Of a DNA stretch of 64,000 bases, positions 22,262 to 31,890 are shown piece by piece. The DNA is from Prolixibacteraceae bacterium. GTDB lineage: Bacteria > Bacteroidota > Bacteroidia > Bacteroidales > Prolixibacteraceae. The position numbers and the translations under genes are program-made. Position 1 is the first letter of the stretch. Each line of letters opens with the position of its first letter. Under the pieces are notes generated by a model, which had not been told where the DNA came from, ran no database searches, and saw only the letters and a list, made by a program, of their open reading frames with translations. The stretch spans positions 19,642-83,641 of the forward strand of contig JAIBEZ010000007.1 in NCBI GenBank assembly GCA_019459485.1, in the 5' to 3' direction.

Positions 22262-22657
22262 CTATGCCACAATTTCAATACGGTTTTTCTCGGGATCAAA
22301 AACGGAACTTTCATAATAACCGTCACCTGTCATTCTTCCCGGACTAATAATTTCGAATCCGTCCTCTCGCAATTTGTCGGTAATTTCGTCCACCTTTTCG
22401 CGTGTGCCTACTTTAAATGCAAAATGCGTAATTCCAAAATAATGTTTCCGGTAATCGTTTTTATTTCCGGCAACGGCAGGCATTTCCATCAGTTCGAGTC
22501 GGCAATCGCCTTCGAACGAAAGAAAATATGACCTGAATTCTTTGGAATGATTGAAGTAACAAGCACCCGAAACTGCATCAAAATAATGGGTATAGAAGTT
22601 ACGCATTCCTTCCAGATCGCGGGTCCAAATGGCAATGTGTTCAATTTTCATAGTCAT
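22262..22657 (-). CDS. VOC-family (glyoxalase/dioxygenase fold) protein
   Basis: 131 residues in two paired beta-alpha-beta-beta-beta modules: KIEHIAIWTRDLEGMRNFYT starts the first and GITHFAFKVGTREKVDEIT the second; DGYYESSVFDPEKNRIEIVA ends with the metal-ligand Glu. His in HIAIW, Glu in RLELMEMP, His in THFAFKV and Glu in NRIEIV fit a metal site. Such small proteins include glyoxalase I and resistance proteins; substrate unknown. Two ATGs two codons apart are possible starts. It is followed upstream by the HD protein on the same strand. Confidence 0.85.
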   Translation of the reverse strand: MTMKIEHIAIWTRDLEGMRNFYTHYFDAVSGACYFNHSKEFRSYFLSFEGDCRLELMEMPAVAGNKNDYRKHYFGITHFAFKVGTREKVDEITDKLREDGFEIISPGRMTGDGYYESSVFDPEKNRIEIVA

Positions 22658-22675
22658 GGCAATTGTAGTTATTTT

Positions 22676-23326
22676 TTATCCCTTAGCTTCCCATTCATCA
22701 AAAAAATGCTGAAGATAATTCTCCATAAACAGATGCCTTTGTGCTGCCATCTGTTTTGCGGTCTTGGTATTCATCCGGTCTTTCAGGAGCAAAAGCTTTT
22801 CATAGAAATGGTTGATAGTTGGAGCGGTACTGCTTTTATACGACTGAAAATCATCGTGCATTTCAGGTACAATTTCAGGATCGTAAATGAGACGGTTTTT
22901 ATGCCCTCCGTATGCAAATGTACGCGCTATTCCGATGGCGCCAATGGCATCCAAGCGGTCAGCATCCTGAACCACTGCCGACTCAACCGAACTAACCGGA
23001 GTTTCAACGTCCGAACCTTTGTACGACACCTCTTCAATTACCTGCAGAATGAGGGAAGCAACTTCAGCCTCCACGTTTTGGGAAGAAAGCCAGCCTTTTG
23101 CTTTCTCCGGAACATGTGATTCCAATCCGGTAATTTTGTAATCGTCCAGATCGTGCAGCAATGCAGCCATTTCAATAACAAAAAGGTCTCCTCCTTCTGC
23201 TTTACCAATTCTGAGAGCCATTCTGCGCACACGATCAATGTGAAACCAGTCGTGTCCGCTGCCTTCAGAAGCAAATTCGCCTGCCACAAAAGTTGCTGTT
23301 GATTGTATGATTTCCGGTCTTTCCAT
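22676..23326 (-). CDS. HD-domain phosphohydrolase
   Basis: 216 residues. HDWFHIDRVRRMALRIGKAE starts with the first His, AALLHDLDDYK holds the HD pair and VVQDADRLDAIGAIGIARTF the last Asp, i.e. the complete H...HD...D metal site of the YedJ/YpgQ-like subfamily. These are small nucleotide/pyrophosphate phosphohydrolases of poorly defined substrate. It is 18 bp from the VOC gene and likely co-transcribed with it. Confidence 0.88.
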   Translation of the reverse strand: MERPEIIQSTATFVAGEFASEGSGHDWFHIDRVRRMALRIGKAEGGDLFVIEMAALLHDLDDYKITGLESHVPEKAKGWLSSQNVEAEVASLILQVIEEVSYKGSDVETPVSSVESAVVQDADRLDAIGAIGIARTFAYGGHKNRLIYDPEIVPEMHDDFQSYKSSTAPTINHFYEKLLLLKDRMNTKTAKQMAAQRHLFMENYLQHFFDEWEAKG

Positions 23327-23596
23327 TACCTGCCAAATTTATATCATTTAAAGGCTATTTCAAGCGAACTTTCAGAATTTTATTTATCATTCGTTGAACA
23401 AAAATAATATTTACCTGGAGCCAATAATCCAGAGATTTTTTGTACAAATGGCATTAAAATTCTTTTTTAGACCCTGATGAATAACGATATTGACGGAAAT
23501 ATTCAGGAATTCGAAAAAAGAATTGGAGAACCCTTAAATAAAATGGCTTAAAGCTTAATTGTTGTTAATAATTTAAACCCTTATAGAACATTTATA
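23327..23596. other. Intergenic region between divergent genes
   Basis: AT-rich. It contains one very short frame (23477-23551, MNNDIDGNIQEFEKRIGEPL plus four residues) with no recognisable function and no other support. I see no RNA gene. Confidence 0.4.
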
Positions 23597-23604
23597 TACT
23601 TTTG
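23597..23604 (+). promoter_or_regulatory. Bacteroidota -7 element of the acyl-CoA ligase gene
   Basis: TACTTTTG fits TAnnTTTG, 51 bp before the ATG at 23655. Confidence 0.5.
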
Positions 23605-23654
23605 TCAGGTTTAATTTTTAATTGAAAAATAATCGTTTGATAAAACATTGAATT

Positions 23655-25292
23655 ATGGGAAGGATGGACTTTTTGACGATTCCTGCTATGCTGCAAGCAA
23701 GTTTCAGAGACTTTGCATCAAACCTGTCACTGGTATTTGTCGGTGAAGAAAACAGAACCTATGCACAACTTGAGGTTGAAGTAAAAAAGGCTGCACTTCA
23801 ACTTCAGGCAATTGGAGTAAAGAAAGGTGACAAGGTTGGTATTTTGAGCCTGAATATGCCACAATGGGGAATTGCATTTTTTGCCGCCAGCATTACAGGC
23901 GCAGTTGTTGTTCCTATCCTGCCTGATTTTCACCCCAACGAAATAAAAAACATTCTTGACCATTCAGAGGTATCTGTAGTTTATGTTTCAGAATCGCTGA
24001 GCAGCAAATTGGAACCTGTTCCGGGGATGACAGTTATTCAGATTGAAAAATTCGAGGTTGTATCAGCGACTTCCGGACCTGTTTTCGGTGAGATGGATGC
24101 AGAACAGTTCATCTATGAAAAAATTGAAGAACAGGACCTGGCTTCTATCATTTATACTTCGGGCACAACCGGCAAGTCAAAAGGCGTGATGCTGACTCAC
24201 AAAAATATTGTGTGGACTGCTCAGCAATGCTGGTTACTTCAGAATATATTCCCGACCGACCGCTTTCTTTCTATACTTCCGCTTTCGCATACACTCGAAA
24301 ATACCCTGGTTCTTATGCTGCCTTTAAAGTATGGCGCTTCGGTTCATTATCTGCAAAAGCCACCTGTCGCATCGGTTTTGCTTACAGCACTGAAAGTGGT
24401 TCGTCCGACTATCATGCTAATTGTACCATTGATTATTGAAAAGATATACAAAACCAAAATACTACCTCAAATCAACAGCAAATTTATTACACGAGCCTTG
24501 TACAAGGTTCCACCTTTCAGAAAATTACTGAACAAAGTGGCAGGTAAAAAGCTGTACGAAACCTTTGGTGGCCAACTGAAGTTTTTTGGGGTTGGAGGTG
24601 CAAAACTCGACGACAACGTTGAACGCTTCCTTATGGAGGGCGGATTTCCTCTTGCGATTGGTTACGGAATGACCGAATCGTCGCCATTGCTGGCAGGAGC
24701 AGGTGTAGGCAAAACCGAATTTTTGTCAACCGGACCAGCCATGCCAGGCGTACAATTGCGCATTGCCAAAGCTGATAAAAAAACCGGACAGGGAGAAATT
24801 CAGGCAAAGGGTGAAAACGTAATGCTTGGCTACTACAAAGAACCTGAAATAACAAAAGAAACTTTTACCGATGACGGATGGCTAAAAACCGGCGATCTGG
24901 GTTACTTCGACAAAAAAGGCAACCTTTTTATAAAAGGCCGGATAAAAAACATGATTGTTGGCGCCAGTGGCGAAAACATCTATCCTGAAGAAATTGAATC
25001 GGTGATAAACCGCATGGAATATGTACTTGAATCGCTGGTGGTTCAGCAAAAAGGCCGGTTGGTAGCGATGGTATATCTGAACATGGAAGAGCTCGAAAAG
25101 AAATACCTGGACATGAAATCTGAGGCAGTATCTTTCCTTCAGCTGAAAGCAGAAGAAATTCTGAAGGAAATTCAAAGCAAGGTTAACGAGGAAGTGAATA
25201 ATTTCTCAAAAATTCAACGCATTGTATTGCAACCAATTCCGTTTGAAAAAACACCAACACAGAAAATTAAGCGATTTCTTTATTACGCCTGA
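23655..25292 (+). CDS. AMP-dependent (long-chain) acyl-CoA synthetase/ligase
   Basis: 545 residues with the ANL fold: ASIIYTSGTTGKSKGVMLTH (about residues 170-190) is the phosphate-binding loop, YGMTESSPLL the A5 motif, GWLKTGDLGYFDKKGNLFIK the A7/A8 hinge and KIQRIVLQPIPFEKTPTQKI the C-terminal lysine motif. It activates a fatty acid via acyl-AMP to acyl-CoA. The length and PLSHTLENTLVLMLPL motif fit the long-chain class that acts at the cytoplasmic membrane. It stands alone with its own promoter. Chain-length preference cannot be read. Confidence 0.9.
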   Translation: MGRMDFLTIPAMLQASFRDFASNLSLVFVGEENRTYAQLEVEVKKAALQLQAIGVKKGDKVGILSLNMPQWGIAFFAASITGAVVVPILPDFHPNEIKNILDHSEVSVVYVSESLSSKLEPVPGMTVIQIEKFEVVSATSGPVFGEMDAEQFIYEKIEEQDLASIIYTSGTTGKSKGVMLTHKNIVWTAQQCWLLQNIFPTDRFLSILPLSHTLENTLVLMLPLKYGASVHYLQKPPVASVLLTALKVVRPTIMLIVPLIIEKIYKTKILPQINSKFITRALYKVPPFRKLLNKVAGKKLYETFGGQLKFFGVGGAKLDDNVERFLMEGGFPLAIGYGMTESSPLLAGAGVGKTEFLSTGPAMPGVQLRIAKADKKTGQGEIQAKGENVMLGYYKEPEITKETFTDDGWLKTGDLGYFDKKGNLFIKGRIKNMIVGASGENIYPEEIESVINRMEYVLESLVVQQKGRLVAMVYLNMEELEKKYLDMKSEAVSFLQLKAEEILKEIQSKVNEEVNNFSKIQRIVLQPIPFEKTPTQKIKRFLYYA

Positions 25293-25461
25293 CAGAACCT
25301 TCAGATATTATGCAATGTTTGAATAACAAATAAGGTGTTGCCGGAACTTTACAACATAACAAAATAACGCTGGTGAAAATATATTGGAAAAAGCCGTTAG
25401 GTACTATGGTTGTAACACTTTAATTTATTATTTTTAAGGTACATTAACAACATAAGCTGAT

Positions 25462-28053
25462 ATGTTTCCTCAAAACCAAAATACAGAATATACTTCAGGC
25501 TACATAAAAATCGACGAACAGCTGAAAGTTTTGGAGATTTCGGGTGAAATAAATCAAATTCTTCAAATTGATGAATTTGATCCGGATGAAAGTTTTCTTC
25601 ATATCATTGAGGTTCTGAAGAAAAATACCCGTTCGTTTTTCAAACAGGAAGTTTTACCGGCTATAAAAGCCCGGAAAATCAGAAATTTTTCGCTCAACCG
25701 AAAAAAAACAATCCTTAACGTCACTGTAACTTCCATCCCATCCGGATTGACAATCATAAGCCTGGAGGAAAAGCTGGCAGCAATAAGCATTGACTACCAA
25801 TCGCTTCCTGAAAAAATACAGGATTTAATTATCCGGATAAATCCCGATCTTCAAGTAAGCTATATTTCGAAAAAAAGCTATTCAAAACTTGGCATTAAAG
25901 CCGCCAATGTAAAAGGAAAATCAGTTGAAGAAATCGGTTTGTTTGGTGATCAAACTGCAAATGTTGTCCAACTGATCAATCAGGCATTCCAGCTTCAAAA
26001 AAAGATCAAAGAAAATATCAGTTTTAAAAAGGCTGATGGAACAACCTGGTGGAATATGACTTTCATTCCTGAAATTGACCCGGCTGACAATCAGCAATCT
26101 GTACTTGTCATTCTGAAAAATGTAAGTCGTTTAGTAAAAACCGAAGAAAAACTTCAGGATAGCGAACAGCGTTTCCTGCTGGCCACCGAAGCAGCCGACA
26201 TGGGAATCTGGGACTACATGGTTGGTACGGGAAAAACCTACTATTCAAGAAGATGGAAATCAATGCTCGGATATTACCCTGACGAAATTTCCGATAATTA
26301 CTCTGCCTGGCTTGACATGATCCATCCGCTGGACAAAGACAGAATGATTTATTTTATGAATAACTTTATAAATAGCGATTCGCTTATTTATGAAGCAGAA
26401 TTCAGAATGTTGCACAAAAAAGGGAACTATATCTGGATTAAAAGCCGTGCTTCAGTAATACGCGACGAAAATGGCAAAGCCGTCCGGATGTTTGGTGTTC
26501 ATCGGGATATCACGGAAGAAAAAAAATCAGCCAGCGAATATAAAAAACTTCATCAGGCCATACTTCAGAGTCCGATTGCAGTTATAATTACCGATACTGA
26601 AGGATACATCGAATTCTTTAACCCCGCCTTTTGCAAAATTACAGGCTGGAGCGATCAGGAAATACTTGGTAAAAAACCAAATATCCTGAAATCGGGATTT
26701 CAACCACCAAGCTTTTACGAAAAACTTTGGAAAACCGTCAGCTCTGGTAACGAATGGCAGGGCGAGTTTAAAAACAGAAAAAAAACAGGCGAATATTACT
26801 GGGAATTGGCAAGCATTTCGCCCATCAGAAACAGCTTTGGCAACATTACGCATTATGTGAAAATTGCAGAAAACATTACCTATCTGAAGAAAATCGAGCG
26901 GGACCTGAAAAAAGCAAAACAAGATGCCGAGATTGCCAATAACTACAAGAATCATTTCTTGTCTAATATGAGTCACGAAATCAGGACACCGATCAACACG
27001 ATTATTGGATTCAGTGAATTGATGAAAAACGATGAGCTGCCGATACAAAAGCGAAATAAATATTCGGAAATTATTGAAGAAAACAGCCAGGCATTGCTTC
27101 GGCTGATTGACGACATTATCGACGTTGCAAAAATTGAGGCCAACGAACTGAAAATTAAAAAGGAAGCTTGTTCTCTGGGTGATTTGTTTGCTGAACTTGA
27201 AATGACTTATAACAATTATCTGAGGCGTAAACAAAAAAGAAACATGGAACTGATTTTTCAGCTTCCTGAAGAAGCGCATCACGATGTAATTTTTACCGAC
27301 CCTTACCGGTTAAAACAAATATTAAACAATTTATACCTTAATGCCTTAAAATACACCGAAACAGGGAACATTGAAATAGGCTACAACATACTCGCCGATA
27401 ACAAACTGAGATTTTTTGTTTCGGACACTGGAGAAGGAATTCCGGCTGAACGGCTTAAAAACATTTTTAAACGTTTCAATTATTCTGAAGAAACAAGTCC
27501 ATCCGAAGCAGGATCAGGACTGGGTCTGTCGATTTGCAAAGATCTTGCATTGTTGCTTGGCGGAAGCGTCAATGTAAAATCGGTGCCGGGGGAAGGAAGT
27601 GTCTTTTATTTGACTTTACCCTACGATAAAATAAAGATTCCAATGGTTCGATCAGCGGCCAAATCACAAACGCAGCGGAAATACAATTTCAGCAATTACA
27701 CCATCATGATTGCAGAAGACACTCCATACAACTATGAATACCTGAATAGCATACTCGAAAAAACCGGTGCCAATGTTGTCTGGGCAAAAGACGGAATAGA
27801 TGTTTTGAATATTTTCAACGCTACAAAAATTGATCTTATCCTGATGGACATTCAATTGCCCGAAATAAGCGGGTACGAAGCAACTTCCCAAATCAGGCTG
27901 AAAGATATGGCTGTTCCGATCATCGCCCAAACAGCCTATGCAATGGCCGACGACAAACAGAAATGTCTTGATTCAGGATGCAACGATGTGCTTGTAAAAC
28001 CCATCAGAATGGACGATGTATTGACCACGGTTGCTAAATACCTGAATAAATAA
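25462..28053 (+). CDS. Hybrid sensor histidine kinase with PAS domains and receiver
   Basis: 863 residues, no membrane segments, hence a cytoplasmic sensor. An N-terminal unknown part (1-110) is followed by three PAS-type domains (about 112-230, 235-355 with a PAC motif GNYIWIKSRASVI, 360-485), a short coiled coil, HisKA with FLSNMSHEIRTPINTIIGFS (His near 504), the HATPase with LKQILNNLYLNALKYTETGN, SDTGEGIP and GSGLGLSICKDL, and a C-terminal receiver with LILMDIQLPEISGYE (phospho-Asp near 795) and LVKPI. It relays a signal by His-Asp phosphotransfer; no output regulator is adjacent, so a separate Hpt or regulator is needed. Signal unknown. Confidence 0.93.
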   Translation: MFPQNQNTEYTSGYIKIDEQLKVLEISGEINQILQIDEFDPDESFLHIIEVLKKNTRSFFKQEVLPAIKARKIRNFSLNRKKTILNVTVTSIPSGLTIISLEEKLAAISIDYQSLPEKIQDLIIRINPDLQVSYISKKSYSKLGIKAANVKGKSVEEIGLFGDQTANVVQLINQAFQLQKKIKENISFKKADGTTWWNMTFIPEIDPADNQQSVLVILKNVSRLVKTEEKLQDSEQRFLLATEAADMGIWDYMVGTGKTYYSRRWKSMLGYYPDEISDNYSAWLDMIHPLDKDRMIYFMNNFINSDSLIYEAEFRMLHKKGNYIWIKSRASVIRDENGKAVRMFGVHRDITEEKKSASEYKKLHQAILQSPIAVIITDTEGYIEFFNPAFCKITGWSDQEILGKKPNILKSGFQPPSFYEKLWKTVSSGNEWQGEFKNRKKTGEYYWELASISPIRNSFGNITHYVKIAENITYLKKIERDLKKAKQDAEIANNYKNHFLSNMSHEIRTPINTIIGFSELMKNDELPIQKRNKYSEIIEENSQALLRLIDDIIDVAKIEANELKIKKEACSLGDLFAELEMTYNNYLRRKQKRNMELIFQLPEEAHHDVIFTDPYRLKQILNNLYLNALKYTETGNIEIGYNILADNKLRFFVSDTGEGIPAERLKNIFKRFNYSEETSPSEAGSGLGLSICKDLALLLGGSVNVKSVPGEGSVFYLTLPYDKIKIPMVRSAAKSQTQRKYNFSNYTIMIAEDTPYNYEYLNSILEKTGANVVWAKDGIDVLNIFNATKIDLILMDIQLPEISGYEATSQIRLKDMAVPIIAQTAYAMADDKQKCLDSGCNDVLVKPIRMDDVLTTVAKYLNK

Positions 28054-28128
28054 TCCCTTAAAATTGAGCGTAGATTCTGTTTATTAAAATTCGCTGATTA
28101 AATTTGAGGCTTACAAAAGAAATGGAAT

Positions 28129-28755
28129 ATGCACCTCGACCGGTTTCCCTCCAGATTATTGGAAAATGCAGTGAACGAATTCGCCAAACTTCCGGGTATT
28201 GGCCGGAAATCGGCGCTGCGATTGGTTCTCCACATCCTGAAACAAGAAGTTCATGAGGTGGAGATTTTCGCCAACAGCCTGCTGCAGTTGCGTTCCGAAG
28301 TAAAACACTGCCGCGTTTGCCACAACATTTCGGATACTGATGTTTGCAATATCTGTTCAAATCCATCGCGAAACAATTCTTTTATCTGTGTAGTCGAAAA
28401 CATAAAAGACGTGATGGCCATCGAAAACACCCATCAGTTTAACGGATTGTACCACGTTTTGGGAGGGATTATCTCGCCAATGGATGGGATCGGCCCTTCT
28501 GACCTCGAAGTTGATTCGCTGGTTGGCCGTGTAAACGAAGGTGGAATTGATGAGATTATTTTAGCCCTGAGTACCACCATGGAAGGCGATACCACCAACT
28601 TTTTCATTTTCAAAAAGCTTAAAAACCTGAATGTGAAAATATCGACCCTCGCCCGTGGCGTCTCGATTGGCGACGAACTGGAATATACCGACGAAGTTAC
28701 GCTTGGACGTTCGATCGTAAACCGGATGAACTTTGAAGATTCCATTATTCAATAA
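28129..28755 (+). CDS. recR: Recombination mediator RecR
   Basis: 208 residues, full length. [20 protein letters not shown] is the helix-hairpin-helix, [20 protein letters not shown] the four-Cys zinc finger, [20 protein letters not shown] and [18 protein letters not shown] the Toprim part, and [20 protein letters not shown] the C-terminal Walker-B-like strand. With RecO and RecF it loads RecA on gapped DNA. It is followed by a strong inverted repeat and then the GT2 gene; co-transcription with the latter is unlikely. Confidence 0.97.
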   Translation: MHLDRFPSRLLENAVNEFAKLPGIGRKSALRLVLHILKQEVHEVEIFANSLLQLRSEVKHCRVCHNISDTDVCNICSNPSRNNSFICVVENIKDVMAIENTHQFNGLYHVLGGIISPMDGIGPSDLEVDSLVGRVNEGGIDEIILALSTTMEGDTTNFFIFKKLKNLNVKISTLARGVSIGDELEYTDEVTLGRSIVNRMNFEDSIIQ

Positions 28756-28783
28756 GAAAAAGGAAAAAAGGAAAAAAGGAAAA

Positions 28784-28855
28784 AACCACATAGACACATA
28801 GAAAGCATAGAAAATGAATTTTAAAAAACTAGGTGCCCTATGTGTCTATGTGGTT
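28784..28855. repeat. 18-bp perfect inverted repeat between recR and the GT2 gene
   Basis: AACCACATAGACACATAG at 28784 and its exact complement CTATGTGTCTATGTGGTT at 28838, separated by 36 bp. A GGAAAAAA tandem tract (28761-28785) precedes it. Repeats of the CACATAGACACATAG type are frequent in Bacteroidota intergenic DNA. It could also act as a terminator of recR. Confidence 0.8.
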
Positions 28856-28876
28856 CTAAAATAAAATAGAGACCTG

Positions 28877-30823
28877 ATGAAATTAACCGTGATCATTGTC
28901 AATTACAACGTTAAATATTTTCTGGAGCAATGTCTTTATGCAGCTTATAAAGCAGCATCGAAAACAAGTTCCGAAATTATCGTGGTTGACAACGATTCTG
29001 TTGATGGTTCCTGTCAAATGGTTACCGAAAAATTTCCGGAGGCAACATTGATAGCCAACAAAGAAAATGTTGGTTTTTCAAAAGCCAACAATCAAGCCAT
29101 CCGAATCGCGCAGGGTGAATACATTTTACTTCTGAACCCTGATACTGTAGTCGAAGAAGACTGCTTTCTGAAGATCGTTCAATTTATGGACAAAACGCCT
29201 GCTGCCGGTGGATTGGGTGTAAAAATGATTGATGGCAAAGGCCGTTTCTTGCCTGAATCGAAACGCGGGTTACCAACTCCTGAAGTTGCATTCTGGAAAA
29301 TGTTTGGATTTTCAAGCCTTTTCCCTCATTCAAAACGTTTTGGCCGATACCACTTGGGCTATCTCGACAACGAGCAGATTCATGAAGTTGAAGTGCTGGC
29401 AGGCGCTTTTATGCTGCTCCGCCGCGAAACACTCGATAAAGTTGGCTTACTCGACGAAGATTATTTTATGTACGGCGAAGACATCGACCTTTCTTACCGA
29501 ATCACGAAAGGCGGTTACAAAAACTACTACTTCCCGGAAACAACTATCATTCATTATAAGGGAGAAAGCACCAAAAAGGGCAGCATCAACTACGTAAAAG
29601 TGTTTTACAATGCGATGATCATCTTTGCAAAAAAACATTTTTCGAAAGGGAATGCCCGAAAATATGCCATTTTGATCAATCTGGCCATATACTTCCGGGC
29701 TATTTTAACACTAACCGGACAATTCACAAAATCAGCTATTTTACCGGCAATCGATGCCCTGATGATTTACATTGGTTTTGCAGTTTTATTGCCAAATTGG
29801 GAAGCTTACAAATACGAACGGGGTTACTATCCCCCCGAATATCTGCACTTTGCTGTTCCTATCTATATCCTGATATGGATTTGCTGCATCTGGTTTAACG
29901 GTGGTTACCGGAAAAACATTCAGTTCGCGCGAATCTTTAAAGGATTGCTTTGGGGAACACTTTCCATCCTTATTTTTTATTCTCTGGTTGATGAAAGTAT
30001 GCGTTACTCAAGGGCATTGCTTCTTTTGGGTTCCGGCTGGGCATTTCTGGCGTTGCCTACTTATCGGTATTTATTATATAAACTGCGTGTATCCGGATTG
30101 GAACTTGAACTCGATCATCAAAAACGCATTGCTGTGGTGGCTGCGCTGGAAGAATCAAAACGAATATCGGAACTGATTACACAGTCAGGATTAAATATTG
30201 ACGTGGTTGGATTTGTTTCACCCAATGATTCGGTTCACCAGCAATTTTATCTGGGAAATATTCACCAGTTGCCCGAAATTATCCGCATCAATAAAATTGA
30301 CGAACTAATTTTTTCATCCGGAGATATTCCTTCGCAGGAAATCATCAGGATTATGCTCGAATTAAGCGAGCTGAACATCGACTATAAAATTGCTCCACCC
30401 GAAAGCCTTTCAATTATTGGCAGCAACTCAATTTCTACTGCGGGCGATTTATATGTGGTTCACATCAACTCAATCGCAAAGGAAAACAACAAACAAAACA
30501 AACGTGCTTTCGACCTTGCAATGGCAATTGCCCTGCTTTTTCTTTCTCCTTTTATAATTTGGCTCACCCATTCCCAAACAGGGTTCCTCCGGAGTATTTT
30601 CGAAGTTTTCGCCGGAAATAAAAGTTGGGTTGGATACTGTGCCGGAAATAAAGATCACTTGCCGCCGATAAAAAAAGGCATCCTCTCCCCTGCTTCAATT
30701 TATCCTGAAAACATTCAGGAGAAAAAGAAGGATGAACTGAACATTGTTTACGCCAAAGATTACAAGCTGATGAACGATATGGAAATCGTGCTGAAAGCCT
30801 GGAGAAATATAGGGAAACCATGA
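28877..30823 (+). CDS. GT2 glycosyltransferase fused to a degenerate sugar-transferase-like module
   Basis: 648 residues. Residues 1-250 are a GT-A family 2 domain: LTVIIVNYNVKYFLEQCLYA, EIIVVDNDSVDGSC, LLLNPDTVVEED (DXD-like) and LLDEDYFMYGEDIDLSYRIT (ED catalytic base). From about 260 follow about five membrane segments, then a CoA-binding-like Rossmann part (KRIAVVAALEESKRISELIT), and from about 540 KRAFDLAMAIALLFLSPFII and NKSWVGYCAGN, KKGILSPASIY, which recall the start and core of polyprenyl-phosphate sugar transferases (KR.FD, MS.VGPRP, KPGI.G) but without their catalytic D/N-E-LPQ segment. So the C-terminal part looks like a WcaJ-type protein that lost catalysis. It overlaps the next gene by 4 bp. 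Substrate unknown. Confidence 0.85.
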   Translation: MKLTVIIVNYNVKYFLEQCLYAAYKAASKTSSEIIVVDNDSVDGSCQMVTEKFPEATLIANKENVGFSKANNQAIRIAQGEYILLLNPDTVVEEDCFLKIVQFMDKTPAAGGLGVKMIDGKGRFLPESKRGLPTPEVAFWKMFGFSSLFPHSKRFGRYHLGYLDNEQIHEVEVLAGAFMLLRRETLDKVGLLDEDYFMYGEDIDLSYRITKGGYKNYYFPETTIIHYKGESTKKGSINYVKVFYNAMIIFAKKHFSKGNARKYAILINLAIYFRAILTLTGQFTKSAILPAIDALMIYIGFAVLLPNWEAYKYERGYYPPEYLHFAVPIYILIWICCIWFNGGYRKNIQFARIFKGLLWGTLSILIFYSLVDESMRYSRALLLLGSGWAFLALPTYRYLLYKLRVSGLELELDHQKRIAVVAALEESKRISELITQSGLNIDVVGFVSPNDSVHQQFYLGNIHQLPEIIRINKIDELIFSSGDIPSQEIIRIMLELSELNIDYKIAPPESLSIIGSNSISTAGDLYVVHINSIAKENNKQNKRAFDLAMAIALLFLSPFIIWLTHSQTGFLRSIFEVFAGNKSWVGYCAGNKDHLPPIKKGILSPASIYPENIQEKKKDELNIVYAKDYKLMNDMEIVLKAWRNIGKP

Positions 30824-31347
30824 TCCGCCACAAACTTGAATTTGGGAAAGTTCGTTTCAGGGCTTTGGAACCCGACGACATTGACCTGTTGTACGATTGG
30901 GAAAACGATGCAAAAATCTGGGAAGTGAGCAACACTTATGAGCCATTCTCAAAATACATTCTGGCAAAATACATCAAGGATTCGCAGCGCGACATATACG
31001 AAAGCAAACAGGTACGCATGATTATTGAAACGCTGGAAGGAAACGCTGTCGGCGCCATCGACCTGTTCGATTTTGATCCATTCCATTTCAGGGCAGGCGT
31101 TGGTATTCTGATTCATGATGAAAAAGACCGCAAAATGGGTTATGCCAACGATGCGCTTCAACTGCTTTGCAGCTATGCCGCCAATTACCTCCGTTTACAC
31201 CAATTGTTTGCCAACATTACCGCAGACAACCTGGCAAGTATTCAATTGTTCAAAAACAACGGATTTGAACTTTCCGGTACAAAAAAAGACTGGCGCCGAA
31301 CTTTGGATGGCTGGAAAACGGAACTCTTTTTTCAGAAGATATTGTAA
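30820..31347 (+). CDS. GNAT N-acetyltransferase (RimJ/RimL-like)
   Basis: 175 residues. VRFRALEPDDIDLLYDWEND is the standard start of RimJ/RimL/SpeG-type acetyltransferases, VGAIDLFDFDPFHFRAGVGI the central strands with the acetyl-CoA beta-bulge, KDRKMGYANDAL the pyrophosphate loop and NLASIQLFKNNGFELSGTKK the C-terminal motif. It transfers acetyl from acetyl-CoA to an amine; acceptor unknown, perhaps a nucleotide-linked amino sugar given the GT2 gene that overlaps it by 4 bp. A 21-bp tandem array begins 10 bp after its stop. Confidence 0.9.
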   Translation: MIRHKLEFGKVRFRALEPDDIDLLYDWENDAKIWEVSNTYEPFSKYILAKYIKDSQRDIYESKQVRMIIETLEGNAVGAIDLFDFDPFHFRAGVGILIHDEKDRKMGYANDALQLLCSYAANYLRLHQLFANITADNLASIQLFKNNGFELSGTKKDWRRTLDGWKTELFFQKIL

Positions 31348-31356
31348 CTGTTCAAT

Positions 31357-31608
31357 CACCAGACAATAGTCCCGGAACAGCAAGCAAGTGTGTCGGAATA
31401 TCAAACAATTGCGTCCGAGCATCAAGCAAGTGTGTCGGAATATCAAGCAATTGCGTCCGAGCATCAAACATTCGCGTCGGAACATCAAGCAATCATGATA
31501 AATTATCAAACATTTGCTTCGGTTCATCAAACAATTGTGTCGGACCATTAAGCAATAACCCCGCAGCATCAAACAATTCATTCTGATCGTTAATCAGTAA
31601 CATCTCAA
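31357..31608. repeat. 21-bp-period tandem array B, 12 units
   Basis: Units start at 31357 and every 21 bp to 31588. Typical units: CATCAAGCAAGTGTGTCGGA (31420), TATCAAGCAATTGCGTCCGA (31441), CATCAAACAATTGTGTCGGA (31525). Two subtypes, ending GTCGGAA and GTCCGAG, alternate over the first six units, giving a 42-bp superperiod. Two more weak units may follow (31609, 31630). The frame of the preceding acetyltransferase stays open through the array after its stop (to TAA at 31549), encoding HQ...SE heptads, but there is no start. Confidence 0.9.
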
Positions 31609-31890
31609 CATTGATAACTTGTATCTGAGCGGCAATCACCCGATTCACAACAACGTTTAATCCAAACTGATTTCAGCTCATTGGCTTTGGTCAGGTAATT
31701 AATATTACCGAAAATAAGAATAGTTAAACTGCTGACAGTAAAATGAATGTACAATCGTCCAACAAAACAAAAAATAAATAAAAGATTACGCAAAAAGAAC
31801 ATGAAATTATTTTTTTGTTTAGTTGATATTCCGTAAATTAGCTCGGGTTGTTTATTCTTATCCATGCAATTATGAAATCAATTTGTTTTT
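31609..31890. other. Leader region of the helical/CarboxypepD-reg gene
   Basis: No gene. TTTG near 31816 and TAAATTAG near 31837 might form a promoter for 31891, but fit the consensus only partly. Confidence 0.35.

Noticed and set aside
31195..31581. Minus-strand frame over array B encoding CLM.R heptads
   Set aside because: It runs into the acetyltransferase gene on the opposite strand and has no start signal; same by-product argument as for array A.
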